DNA of 64,000 nt from GCA-2746605 sp963704835. Lineage in GTDB: Bacteria > Bacteroidota > Ignavibacteria > Ignavibacteriales > Melioribacteraceae. The DNA lies in the NCBI GenBank assembly GCA_963704835.1, contig CAVPHW010000025.1, positions 11,300 to 75,299 of the forward strand. Reading direction: 5' to 3'. Made by a program: the position numbers and the translations under genes. The notes under the pieces were generated by a model. It was given only the letters and a program-made list of their open reading frames with translations. It was not told where the DNA came from and ran no database searches. Below are positions 39,113 through 48,185 of this stretch, piece by piece (the stretch's first letter is position 1; every line of letters begins with the position of its first letter).

Positions 39113-39349
39113 TTATTTGTTCTCAAATCCATTATCTTTTAAATTTTTCTTTGCATCTTCAATTGTTACTTCTTTTAAAAACATTCCACATACTGGACAT
39201 CTTCCTTCTTTATCGGAAATAACATTCCAGTCCATAGGATCTTGAAATACTTTACCATCTTTATTTTTATCAATAGAAATAAGATCAATAATACTCTTCC
39301 GAACAATTGATTCAACTTCAGATATTTTACGATTCTGTGGATCTTTCAT
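39113..39349 (-). CDS. Small HMBD-like protein of the Cus operon
   Basis: A 78-residue protein without a signal peptide. It carries IDKNKDGKVFQDPMDWNVIS then CPVCGMFLKEVT, the same module as the genes at 34680 and 35061, but the first Cys of CPM is replaced by Asp (QDPM). It begins 1 base after the cusB stop, so it is co-translated. Loss of one ligand and lack of a signal suggest a changed role or a cytoplasmic location; this is inference. Confidence 0.65.
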   Translation of the reverse strand: MKDPQNRKISEVESIVRKSIIDLISIDKNKDGKVFQDPMDWNVISDKEGRCPVCGMFLKEVTIEDAKKNLKDNGFENK

Positions 39350-39350
39350 C

Positions 39351-40787
39351 TCATTCGTTAGTCATGTTCATTGATTTATTTTTGGTTTGATCACTTATAA
39401 CTTTATCGCTTTCCTTATTTGAGTCCGATGTATATTGACTAACAGCCGCTTTAAGGTTACTTTCGGAATCAATCATAAATTGGGCTGAAGTTACAATATC
39501 TGTTCCTTCGGATAATCCATTCAATACTTGATAATATCCTTTCGAATAATTGCCAAGCTCAATTTCTTGAGGTTTAAATTTACCATTGCCTAATGCCACT
39601 ATAACGACATCTTTTTTTCCACCTCTCAGAACGGCATTCTCTGGGACAACAGGAAAATCACCAAGGTTAGCTCCACTTATGACAACATTCGCCAACATTG
39701 CCGGTTTTAAAAGATCATTATTATTGGGAATATCAATTCTAATCTTTGCGGTGCGAGTTTTTTCATCAATTGTTGGATAAATAAAACTTATTTTCCCTTG
39801 GAAAGCTTTACCGGGCATAAAATTGAATTTTATATCTGTATTTGACCCAACAGCAATTTTTGCCAACTCATACTCATATATATCTGCTGTAAGCCATAGA
39901 TTACTTAAGTTGGATATTTGCAGAAGAGACATTCCAGGCATTATTTTTTGCCCATCAATTACATTTTTACTTATTACAGTTCCTTCTTTTTGAGCATAAA
40001 GAGTGGTGTAGGTTTTCACTTCTTTTGTTGTTTTTAATATATCAATATCTGCTTCAGACATTTCAAGTAATTGTAATTTTCTAGTTGCATTTTTTATTAA
40101 ATCAGTTCCGCTGTTTAAAACTTCAGTGAGATCTGAACTACTAGTTGCCTTCTGGTATGAAAGGGCTGTTAATAATTCCTGTTGAGCAGACACCAATTCT
40201 GGGGAATAAACATCAAGAAGTTTTTCACCCTTTCTAACTTTCTGACCGACAAAATTTATGTACAACTTATTTACCCATCCATCCACTCGAGTTGAAACAA
40301 TGTAATTTTCCATTTCATTTGCGGTAAGGATTCCATTTGTTACAACAGTATTATTCAATGCCTGATTTTTTACTTTTACTGTCTTAACATTCATATTCTG
40401 CACAACAACAGGATCAATACTCACAACACCTTCATTACCGCTTCCGTCCTCATAAACCGGTACATAATCCATTCCCATTTCGTCTTTTCTAGGTTCAGGT
40501 GATGTAACGGTTGGATTCATTGGAGATCTGTAATAAAGAATTTTTCTTTCTCCTTTAATGAACGTAGATGTTCCTTTTTTAGTTACTAAATTCATTCCGC
40601 AAATGGGACAGGTTCCAGGTTCATCCATAATTATATCTGGATGCATTCCACATGTATATAATTGCCCATTTTCTGAGTGCATATGAATTTCATCAGAGGA
40701 ACTATTAGAAAATAAATAAAAGATTCCCGCTCCTAGAAATGCCCCAAAAATTAGAATAACCAGATACATAATTATTTTATTATTCAT
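39351..40787 (-). CDS. cusB: CusB-type membrane fusion protein with N-terminal HMBD
   Basis: A 478-residue periplasmic adaptor. An N-terminal membrane anchor (about residues 5-27) is followed by the HMBD YTCGMHPDIIMDEPGTCPIC and a second Met-rich part, YYRSPMNPTVTSPEP with DEMGMDYVPVYED. The adaptor core has the lipoyl, helical-hairpin and barrel domains (GWVNKLYINFVGQKVRKGEK; FIYPTIDEKTRTAKIRI). This is the usual CusB layout. Its start overlaps the cusC stop by 4 bases (ATGA). Confidence 0.9.
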   Translation of the reverse strand: MNNKIIMYLVILIFGAFLGAGIFYLFSNSSSDEIHMHSENGQLYTCGMHPDIIMDEPGTCPICGMNLVTKKGTSTFIKGERKILYYRSPMNPTVTSPEPRKDEMGMDYVPVYEDGSGNEGVVSIDPVVVQNMNVKTVKVKNQALNNTVVTNGILTANEMENYIVSTRVDGWVNKLYINFVGQKVRKGEKLLDVYSPELVSAQQELLTALSYQKATSSSDLTEVLNSGTDLIKNATRKLQLLEMSEADIDILKTTKEVKTYTTLYAQKEGTVISKNVIDGQKIMPGMSLLQISNLSNLWLTADIYEYELAKIAVGSNTDIKFNFMPGKAFQGKISFIYPTIDEKTRTAKIRIDIPNNNDLLKPAMLANVVISGANLGDFPVVPENAVLRGGKKDVVIVALGNGKFKPQEIELGNYSKGYYQVLNGLSEGTDIVTSAQFMIDSESNLKAAVSQYTSDSNKESDKVISDQTKNKSMNMTNE

Positions 40788-42082
40788 TTTAAATCTCCCT
40801 TCACATTATTACCTTGGGGAAGTTTGGCTCCAACCAAGTATTCTAACATTACAATGTTTTGTGTGTAATCAGTTTGTATTTTTAATAAATCAGTTTTTAC
40901 ATTTAATATTTCTTTTTCGGAATTAATTACATTTACAAAATCAATTTTTCCTACCTGATAATCAGACAAGGCTACTTTAATTGCCTGCTCTACCTGAGGA
41001 AGTAACGTTTCAGAAATTAATTTGTTGCGTTTTTGAAGTTCTGAAATTTTTACAGTTATAATATTTATTGCTCTTTTCAGCTCTTGAATTGAGGCATTAT
41101 ATGTTTCCCTATACATGCTTTGCATATACTTCGCCTCATTTACTTTTGCAGTTTTTTTACCGCCATAATTTATTGGCAGAGAAATACCAGCAGTAAAAGA
41201 AACCAAATCTGAATTCGTCATTCCTGTTAGTATACTTTTATCTCTCTGGGTGTATTGAATTCCAAGATTAAAATTAGGATAGAATTCATATTCAGCTTCT
41301 CGTTCCATTAAATTTGATTTTTGTTCTGATAGCTTTATGCCTTTTAGATTTGGCTGGTTTTCAAGAGCAATATTTAACACTTCTTGAGAAGTAATTAAGT
41401 TAATTTCAATAGGAGAAACGTTTCCCAAATAAATTGGTGCTTTTTCATCCCTTATTAGAATTACGTTTAACTCGGCAACCAAGGCATTTTCTTTTCCTAT
41501 CAAAATTTCTTTGTAGTCTTTTAACCTTGTTAATTCAACCTCAACATTGATAATATTTTGCATACTGCCATTTGATACTTCGTAGCTGCTTTTTACCACC
41601 GCTAGAATTTGTTTAAGCAGTTCTTGATTCTCATTGTTTAGCAAAATTTCTCCCCTAACAAAGTGTAAATCATAAAAAAAAGTGGAAATGTTTTTTCTTA
41701 TTTCGTTTTGCAAATCTTTTATTTCCTGCCGTACTATAATTGTATCAATTGCCTTTACATCAGCAGCTGCTCTCAATCCACTAGGGAATGGGATTTCCTG
41801 TGATATTCCAATTGTTTTCCCAGTCATTGGCTCCTGTGAGAACGAGAAGGAATTCATCGGAAGATTCATTATGCCTAACATTAACATCGGGTCTGGAAGA
41901 TTTGTCCCTTGCTCAATTCTGGAAGCAGTGGCACTGTGTTTTGCTTTTAGCATTTTTATTTTGGGACTAACTCTAATCGCTTCCGTTATTAACTCATTCA
42001 AAATTTTATCTTTTTCCTGAGCCTGCGTATTAAAAATTGCGGTCATCAATAAAATGATCAACAATACTGTTTTTGAGTTCAT
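40784..42082 (-). CDS. cusC: CusC/TolC-type outer-membrane channel
   Basis: A 432-residue TolC-family protein. A signal peptide (ending FNTQAQ) is followed by LITEAIRVSPKIKMLKAKHS and GTNLPDPMLMLGIMNLPMNS. The latter is typical of the Met-rich start in Cus-type channels. A second helical repeat ends in YQVGKIDFVNVINSEKEIL. It exports copper or silver together with CusB and CusA. It is the first pump gene of the operon, after a small Cys-rich protein gene. Confidence 0.88.
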   Translation of the reverse strand: MNSKTVLLIILLMTAIFNTQAQEKDKILNELITEAIRVSPKIKMLKAKHSATASRIEQGTNLPDPMLMLGIMNLPMNSFSFSQEPMTGKTIGISQEIPFPSGLRAAADVKAIDTIIVRQEIKDLQNEIRKNISTFFYDLHFVRGEILLNNENQELLKQILAVVKSSYEVSNGSMQNIINVEVELTRLKDYKEILIGKENALVAELNVILIRDEKAPIYLGNVSPIEINLITSQEVLNIALENQPNLKGIKLSEQKSNLMEREAEYEFYPNFNLGIQYTQRDKSILTGMTNSDLVSFTAGISLPINYGGKKTAKVNEAKYMQSMYRETYNASIQELKRAINIITVKISELQKRNKLISETLLPQVEQAIKVALSDYQVGKIDFVNVINSEKEILNVKTDLLKIQTDYTQNIVMLEYLVGAKLPQGNNVKGDLK

Positions 42083-42134
42083 TATTTCCTCAATAATAAT
42101 CTATTAAAAATTTTTTAATATGGTGATTTCCTAA

Positions 42135-42161
42135 TGAACTATTACTATTGAGTATAGTTCA
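42135..42161 (-). other. Hairpin in the spacer before cusC
   Basis: TGAACTAT (42135-42142) and ATAGTTCA (42154-42161) form an 8-bp stem with an 11-base loop between the small Cys-rich gene and cusC. No T-run follows on the minus strand, so it is not a clear terminator; it could be an operator dyad or an mRNA-processing hairpin. Confidence 0.35.
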
Positions 42162-42210
42162 TCAGCGACTTCTGAAGTTTCAGAAATCTATAATTGAAAG
42201 GGAAAATGAA

Positions 42211-42653
42211 TCAAATTAAAAAGGAGGAGACTGATAAATATATTGGAGGACTAGAGTCAAGTAAACTGTTTTGAGTTATGGAAAAGAAATGTGGTGTTAT
42301 CTCAATATCATTTATCAAAATGTGTGCTATTTCAGGGAGTTCAATGTTTGTGTCAATTGTTTTAGGCACCACAAAAGTGAAGTGATCAATAGAATCAATG
42401 ATATAATTACAAGAATTGTCAGTAATTTCCATTTCACAATTAGAAGAATTGCTATTATTCATATCCATCATTTCACAGCAAGTCATTTCTTTCTTATCAG
42501 AGCATTCGATGGTGATTCAATCTCAAGACTGCACATTCCATCACACTTACTTTGTGGAAAAGCAAATAGAATGGTTGAAAAAAGAAAAATAATTAACAGG
42601 ATTGTAGCAATTCGCTTTCTTCTTAGTTTTGATATTTTTAACTGGTTATGCAA
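42211..42653 (-). CDS. Small secreted Cys/Met-rich protein before cusC (frameshifted)
   Basis: The intact part (42211-42486) reads MTCCEMMDMNNSNSSNCEME and ends SSPPIYLSVSSFLI. In the next frame, from about 42653, there is an N-terminal signal-like segment (RIATILLIIFLFSTILFAF) and CDGMCSLEIE. One missing base near 42520 would join them into about 147 residues. The start is uncertain (TTG 42653 in frame). The Cys/Met clusters suggest copper binding in the periplasm. It lies directly upstream of cusC, as the proteins at 34144 and 7504 lie upstream of czcC and a TonB receptor. Confidence 0.55.
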
Positions 42654-42757
42654 ATTATAATGGATCTCTTATATTATTTTAATAAATATAATGAACTTTC
42701 CGTTCAAAGTGTTATACAATTTCGGAATATCGTTATATAATTTTCGTTATAAAATCT

Positions 42758-44991
42758 TCATAATTTAGTGTTTTTTAATCTAAGTGAATTACTAATTACC
42801 GAAACTGAACTTAAAGACATTGCTAGAGCGCCAATCATGGGATTCAGCATTCCCAATGCAGCTAGTGGAATTCCAACAATATTATAGATAAAAGCCCAAA
42901 ATAAATTTTGCTTAATAGTTTTAATTGTTCTTTTAGAGAGTTTAATAGCTGAAAGAACATTTAATAAGTCCCCATTAATTAATGTAATATCAGAAGACTC
43001 AATCGCTACGTCGGTTCCGGTCCCAATTGCTATTCCTAAATTAGCAGTTACTAAAGCTGGTGCATCATTTATGCCGTCTCCCACCATTGCGACTATTTTT
43101 CCATTTTTCTGCAGCTCCGCTATTTTTTCGGCTTTTTCATTCGGCAAAACCTCAGCGAAATATTCTGTAATACCTATTCTTTTAGCAATTGCATTCGCTG
43201 TTTTGTTATTATCACCGGTTATCATAATAACATCTAATTCCAAGGTTCTTAATTCTCTTGATTGCCTCTGGAGTTGTAGTTTTAATTGGATCTTCTATTG
43301 CAAGCAAACCTTTGAATTCACCATCTATTGCAATAAATACGATTGATTTACCTTCCTCTGTTAGTGAATCATAATCCTCAGCAAATTACTTCGGTGTTTA
43401 TAGAATATTCTTCCATAAGTTTTTTATTACCGGCTATAATCATTTTTCCATTAACAATTGAAGAAAGACCTAATCCATCAATATTTGTAAATGATTCAAT
43501 ATCGTAAATAGTAATATTTTTATTCTGAGAATATTTAATAATTGCATCGGCAACTGGGTGTTGAGATCTTTTTTCTACAGAGGTGATTAATGAAAATAAT
43601 TCGAGTTCATCAATATTATTTAATAATACATCAGTTACAACGGGCTTGCCCTCAGTTATAGTTCCTGTCTTATCTAAAACAACAGTATCAACTTTTTGAG
43701 CAATCTCTAAACTTTCACCATTTTTAATTAAAATACCGTTTCTTGCACCCAAGCCAGTTCCAACCATTATTGCTGTTGGAGTGGCCAAACCTAGAGCACA
43801 AGGACAAGCAATAATCAAAACTGCCACAAAACTTACTAATGCAACTACAAAAGAATGTTCGCTTCCAAATATCATCCATCCGGCAAAAGTCAAAATTGCA
43901 ATACCAATTACAACTGGAACAAATACACTTGCAATTTGATCAGCTAATTTTTGTATTGGCGCTTTTGATCCTTGAGCTTCTTCAACCATTTTTATTATTT
44001 GACCAAGAACCGAATTATCTCCAAGAGTTGATATTTCAAAAACAAATGTACCATTCTTATTTATTGTTCCGCCAATTACATTTGATCCAATCTTTTTTTC
44101 AATTGGGAGACTTTCGCCTGTTACCATCGATTCATCAATAGAGGAGAATCCACTTATAATTATTCCATCTGCTGGAATTTTCTCTCCTGGTTTAACAATC
44201 ACATGTTGTCCAACCTTTAATTCATCAATCGGTATTTTGATTTCTTTATCATTTAATATTATGGTTGCTTCTTTTGGCTTTAATTCCATTAATTTCTTAA
44301 TAGCCAAGTTCGTTTTACTTTTAGCTCTGGCTTCAAGAACCTTACCCATTAAAATAAGAGTTATAATAACAGCTGCCGTATCAAAATAAACATGTACAGC
44401 ATTAACGTTTGAATAAGAAATTAAATCAGGAAATAAAGTTGCAACTAAACTATAAGCAAAAGCTGAACCTGTACCAATAGCAACCAAAGAATTCATCTCA
44501 AATGAGAAATGTTTTAGGTTGCTCCAAAAAACTTTAAAAAATCTTCTACCGGGAATAAATAGTATTGGTGTGGTTAGTATAAGTAAGATCTTGTTTGTAT
44601 AATCACTGCTCAGTGACCAACCATCATACATTGTACTTAACATACTAATTATGAAAACAGGAATCGTAAAAATTATTGCTAGCCTAAAATCCTTTTTTAG
44701 TTTTTTGTATTCATCTGATAAACCATCTGAATCATCATTACTTCTACTTTTTTTCTTTTCTGTTTCTTGCTCAAGTTTTAGTTTGTAACCGTATTTTTCT
44801 AATTTGTCTGCAGCTTCTTGCAGATTCACATCCTTGTCTGCTACTTCAAACGAAACTTTCTCGGTAGCATAATTGACTTTTACATTTTCAAGTCCGTCAA
44901 ATTTCCCCAATACTTTTTCAACCCTTGCGACACAACTTGCGCAGGTCATACCAGTAACAGGAAGGTTATATTTTGATACCGAATTATTCAT
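42758..44991 (-). CDS. copA: Cu+-exporting P-type ATPase (two frameshifts)
   Basis: About 743 residues after removing one base near 43380 and one near 43245. An N-terminal HMA domain has GMTCASCVARVEK. The membrane metal site is IACPCALGLATPTA, the phosphorylation site DTVVLDKTGTITEG, the nucleotide-binding His lies in RSQHPVADAI, and the hinge is VAMVGDGINDAPALV. CPC plus the HMA domain makes it a P1B-1 copper exporter to the periplasm. A chaperone and an HMA-AraC regulator gene lie just upstream. Confidence 0.9.
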
Positions 44992-45029
44992 AATGTTAAT
45001 TAAATATTGTTTTACAAAATCAAGATCTA

Positions 45030-45280
45030 AATTATTGTCATTTCGAAATGAGTCCCGATTTCTTTTATCGGGACGATTGAGAAATCTCTAAACTAAAGTT
45101 ATTAAGATCTCTCACATTGAGCGTGTTCGAGATGACACCTTTTTTGTCATATTGAAGGAGTTGTTTTTAAACGACTGAAATATCTCTAGTATTAAGATTA
45201 CCTTCGGTGAGCTCGCAAGCTCGGTTCTTCATTTCGACAAATTAGGTCTGCATTCAGAATGACAGTTTAAACATACGATG
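45030..45280. repeat. Intergenic palindromic repeat cluster between copA and copZ
   Basis: The 306-base spacer (44992-45297) has no gene. It holds a nested palindrome: TGTCATTTCGAA near the left end against TTCGAGATGACA, with an inner GTCCCGAT/ATCGGGAC hairpin and a GAGAAATCTC/GAGATCTCTC pair. A second unit runs from about 45145 to 45262 with TGTCAT/ATGACA ends. This is typical of REP- or MITE-like intergenic repeats. It may separate copA from copZ expression. Confidence 0.55.
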
Positions 45281-45297
45281 ACAGATATATGAATTAA

Positions 45298-45498
45298 TTA
45301 TATTACTACCTTAAAACCAGCTTCTTCAACAGCTGCAATAATATCTTTATCGGAAAATTTGCTCTCTTCAAACTTAACTTTTGCAGAACCTATTTCAACT
45401 TTAATCGGTTCAACACCAATTTCATTTAATTCAACTTCAACAGCTTTTACACAATGTTGACAGCTCATTCCTTCGATTTTAAATGTTTTTTCTGACAT
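45298..45498 (-). CDS. copZ: CopZ-like HMA copper chaperone
   Basis: A 66-residue single HMA domain. The metal loop is IEGMSCQHCVKAVEVELNEI, followed by VKVEIGSAKVKFEESKFSDK-like beta-alpha units and an AAVEEAGFKVVI end. CxxC with the preceding Met is the Cu(I)-binding motif. It probably hands copper to CopA downstream. It is separated from copA by a repeat-rich spacer. Confidence 0.85.
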   Translation of the reverse strand: MSEKTFKIEGMSCQHCVKAVEVELNEIGVEPIKVEIGSAKVKFEESKFSDKDIIAAVEEAGFKVVI

Positions 45499-45598
45499 AC
45501 TTCCTCCAAAGTTTTAGATTAAAAATAACTATCCGTTATAATTTATCCGTTATACTTTATTTGAAAAATGTTATACTATTACAGATTTAATATGAATG

Positions 45599-46177
45599 TT
45601 AGACTGAGTCAATTGATTTGCGCTTGCTTGAGAGGTTATTTTTAAACTCACTTGCCGTTAAACCGGTATTTTTTTTGAATTGTCTCGAGAGATGCTGTAC
45701 AGAACTATAACCTAGCTTGTAGGCAATTTCACTAAGCGTTAATTCGTCATACTTCAGGTATTCTTTTACTTTCTCAATCTTCTGCAGAATAATATAGTGC
45801 TCGATTGTTATTCCTTCATTTTTCGAAAATAATGAACTTAGTGAACTATATTCTCTATTTATTTCTGAAGATATTTGTGATGGGAAGTTTATTTTAATCA
45901 GATTTTCATCTTCATATTCTTGAATTACTGAAATAATTATTTTTTTAATTTTTTCAATCGTTCTTGATATACTGTCGTCTATTAGTTCAAATCCATTATC
46001 TTTTAGAATCTTAGTGATCTTGTCAATTGGCAGTTTTTCTTTTGGTAATTGAGTTTCCACTTCACCTAATGTAATTGAATTTATTACAATATTTAGTTTT
46101 TCTAATTCCTCGCGTACTACTTTTATACAGCGCGGACAAACCATATTTTTTATATATAAAATGTTTTTCGTTTTCAT
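45599..46177 (-). CDS. AraC-type regulator with N-terminal HMA metal-sensing domain
   Basis: A 192-residue protein. Residues 1-70 are an HMA-like domain with IKNMVCPRCIKVVREELEKL, keeping CxxC. A central helical linker follows. Residues about 130-185 are an AraC DNA-binding domain: LTLSEIAYKLGYSSVQHLSR then QFKKNTGLTASEFKNNL. The fusion suggests that metal binding to the HMA part directly controls transcription. Its position upstream of copZ, copA and the pumps, all on the same strand, makes it the best candidate regulator of the island. Confidence 0.75.
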   Translation of the reverse strand: MKTKNILYIKNMVCPRCIKVVREELEKLNIVINSITLGEVETQLPKEKLPIDKITKILKDNGFELIDDSISRTIEKIKKIIISVIQEYEDENLIKINFPSQISSEINREYSSLSSLFSKNEGITIEHYIILQKIEKVKEYLKYDELTLSEIAYKLGYSSVQHLSRQFKKNTGLTASEFKNNLSSKRKSIDSV

Positions 46178-46377
46178 TTTCTATCAATTTGCTTTGGTTC
46201 TTTTAACAATCTGTTTTAAAAGATACAAATAATACACAAAATATTAGTTAGTAGAAATATTTCCGTTTATTTTAAACAGAGGGTTTTGGTTGTATCTTAA
46301 TAAATAGACTTGCATAGTTTCAGCTTTTTTAATACAATAGTGTTTAAAATGTAATTATTATTTTGAAAGGGATGCCA

Positions 46378-46920
46378 ATGTTAATGGTAAAAGATGTGGA
46401 TTTAACACCTAATCCGCAAGCACTCAAGTTTATTCTAAACGAAAAATTACTTACGAGAGAGACGAGAAGCTTTAAAAATGTAATGGAAGCCGAAAGCGAC
46501 CCATTAGCTAAAGCTATTTTTGAGCTTGAAGGTGTTGTCTCAGTTTTTTATATGGACAGATTTATTACAATTGAAAAAGAGCAAAATGTAAGCTGGGGTA
46601 AAATCCAAATGCCCTTTGTCAATTTAATTAAGAATTTCGATAAAAATTTAATTCCAGCCGAATCTGAGCAAACTGGTTCCACCGAGAATGATACAGAAAC
46701 ATTAAAACACATAAATGATTTACTTGATAAACGTGTGCGACCTGCTCTTGCTGGTGATGGTGGCGGACTTGAAGTTTTAAATCTTCACGAAAAAACATTA
46801 ACTATTCGTTATCAAGGTGCTTGTGGAAGCTGCCCAAGTGCGATTCAAGGTACTTTGGTTGCAATTGAAAATTTGTTGAAGAGAGAAATTGATCCTGCTA
46901 TGGAAGTAGTTAGCGGATAA
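46378..46920 (+). CDS. NifU-like Fe-S scaffold protein (Nfu type)
   Basis: A 180-residue protein. An N-terminal Nfu/scaffold domain (DLTPNPQALKFILNEKLL, SDPLAKAIFELEGVVSVFYM) precedes a C-terminal NifU domain with RPALAGDGGGLEVLNLHEKT and GACGSCPSAIQGTLVAIENL, whose CxxC binds a [4Fe-4S] cluster. It delivers Fe-S clusters to enzymes. I chose ATG 46378, with AAAGG seven bases upstream; ATG 46372 and TTG 46363 are also in frame. It is divergent from the HMA-AraC gene. Confidence 0.88.
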   Translation: MLMVKDVDLTPNPQALKFILNEKLLTRETRSFKNVMEAESDPLAKAIFELEGVVSVFYMDRFITIEKEQNVSWGKIQMPFVNLIKNFDKNLIPAESEQTGSTENDTETLKHINDLLDKRVRPALAGDGGGLEVLNLHEKTLTIRYQGACGSCPSAIQGTLVAIENLLKREIDPAMEVVSG

Positions 46921-46940
46921 AAAACATCGCAAATTATTTA

Positions 46941-47768
46941 TTATAGTCTTGGTATTCCAATAGAATAGCTAGACTTTTGTTTTATTTCTTTTTTTATTAA
47001 TAAGACTCCCAATACGAAAAGATCAATCGAACAAGTTACAATCTCATTATTACTCAGTTCTTTCCACGCTCTGTTCATTTCTTGGTTATAATTATTATCA
47101 TCAATAATTATAATTGAATTGTCCGATAATATTGGTTTAATTGTTTCGAAATATTCTAGTGTTGAATTCAAGTTATGATTACCATCCATAAATACAAAAT
47201 CAAATGTCTTCTTCTCTTTAACAATTTTGGGCAAAGATTCTTCAAATCTTCCTACTCTTAATTCAATGTTATCTAATTTTAATAGATTGAAATTATTTTT
47301 TGCTATTTCAGCTCTTTCAGGTGACCCCTCAAGTGTAATAATTCTTCCTTTATTATTCATTCTTAGTGCAGAGCTTTGGTATGCCGCTGAAATTCCGATA
47401 CAAGAGCCAATCTCTAAACAATTTTTAGGTTCAAATTCTCTAATTAAATTAAAAATTAATGTTGACCAAAACTTAGACTTACTGCTAATTTTTGCAAGTT
47501 TAGAAACCAAAACGAATTCATTTGTTTTATTCCATTCATGAATTTTATGGTTAGATTTTAACCAAAAATTTCTAATACTTTCTATCTCATTGATGATTTC
47601 TTTTTCACCAGGATCTATACTGTTTTGAATACTTTTTTCAATTGAACTTACCAGCTTGGAGATTACCTGACTTTTATTTTGTTTTACCTTTAAAAGAGTA
47701 GTTTTCTGTCGGAGAACATGATAAAAAAATGAAGGGATTCTACTTATTCTCCAAACAAACATTTTCAT
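46941..47768 (-). CDS. Class I SAM-dependent O-methyltransferase-like protein
   Basis: A 275-residue protein. The N-terminal third is helical and basic. The Rossmann core has NCLEIGSCIGISAAYQSSAL (SAM motif I), RIITLEGSPERAEIAKNNFN (acidic end of strand 2) and FDFVFMDGNHNLNSTLEYF (motif with DGNH). This resembles the Methyltransf_24/O-methyltransferase group. Substrate unknown. It stands alone on the minus strand between the NifU gene and a small-protein gene. Confidence 0.75.
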   Translation of the reverse strand: MKMFVWRISRIPSFFYHVLRQKTTLLKVKQNKSQVISKLVSSIEKSIQNSIDPGEKEIINEIESIRNFWLKSNHKIHEWNKTNEFVLVSKLAKISSKSKFWSTLIFNLIREFEPKNCLEIGSCIGISAAYQSSALRMNNKGRIITLEGSPERAEIAKNNFNLLKLDNIELRVGRFEESLPKIVKEKKTFDFVFMDGNHNLNSTLEYFETIKPILSDNSIIIIDDNNYNQEMNRAWKELSNNEIVTCSIDLFVLGVLLIKKEIKQKSSYSIGIPRL

Positions 47769-47901
47769 ACTTAATCCTTATAATAACAAGGTGTTAAATT
47801 GCAAACATGAAAGATAAATAAAACTATTCTATAATATTTTCTCAATTAGTAACAAAGGTTTCTTAGTTTAAAACTAAAGAATATTGTTGATATAGAAGGG
47901 A

Positions 47902-47920
47902 AAAGCGGCAGTGCCGCTTT
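47902..47920. terminator. Intrinsic terminator after the 54-residue basic protein gene
   Basis: AAAGCGGC (47902-47909) and GCCGCTTT (47913-47920) form an 8-bp stem with a 3-base loop and T runs on both strands. It lies just past the stop of the small minus-strand gene at 47922. Confidence 0.75.
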
Positions 47921-47921
47921 T

Positions 47922-48086
47922 TTATTTTATAGTAGTAACTTTACTTATATCGTCTAATTTTACAAAGCTTTCTTGAAATTTAAAGCTTCCTTTTTCTGAT
48001 TTAAGTGTTCTAATAACTTTAACATTAAGATCCGCTTTCTTTCCAGATCCTTTTGATTTATCCGCAAATGTTTGCTTTTTAGCCAT
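47922..48086 (-). CDS. Small basic conserved protein (54 residues)
   Basis: ATG 48086 opens a 54-codon frame reading MAKKQTFADKSKGSGKKADL, then a strand-rich end with GSFKFQESFVKLDDISKV. It is lysine-rich at the N-terminus. A purine-rich site (GGAGAATAAA) precedes the ATG and a strong terminator follows the stop, which supports a real gene despite its size. I recall similar short proteins in the Ignavibacteria/Bacteroidota group but no function. Ribosome- or nucleic-acid-binding is possible from its charge. Confidence 0.6.
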   Translation of the reverse strand: MAKKQTFADKSKGSGKKADLNVKVIRTLKSEKGSFKFQESFVKLDDISKVTTIK

Positions 48087-48185
48087 TTTATTCTCCGATA
48101 ATTTGAATGCAAATTTAGTAAAAAAAAGCTTTAAATGAAATATCTTTACTCACTTCGCACAATGTAAGCAAGTAAAAATTATATC

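Noticed and set aside
42271..42660. A plus-strand protein of about 129 residues opposite the small Cys-rich gene.
   Set aside because: It is antisense to the Cys/Met-rich secreted protein, whose signal segment, motif and operon position make better sense.
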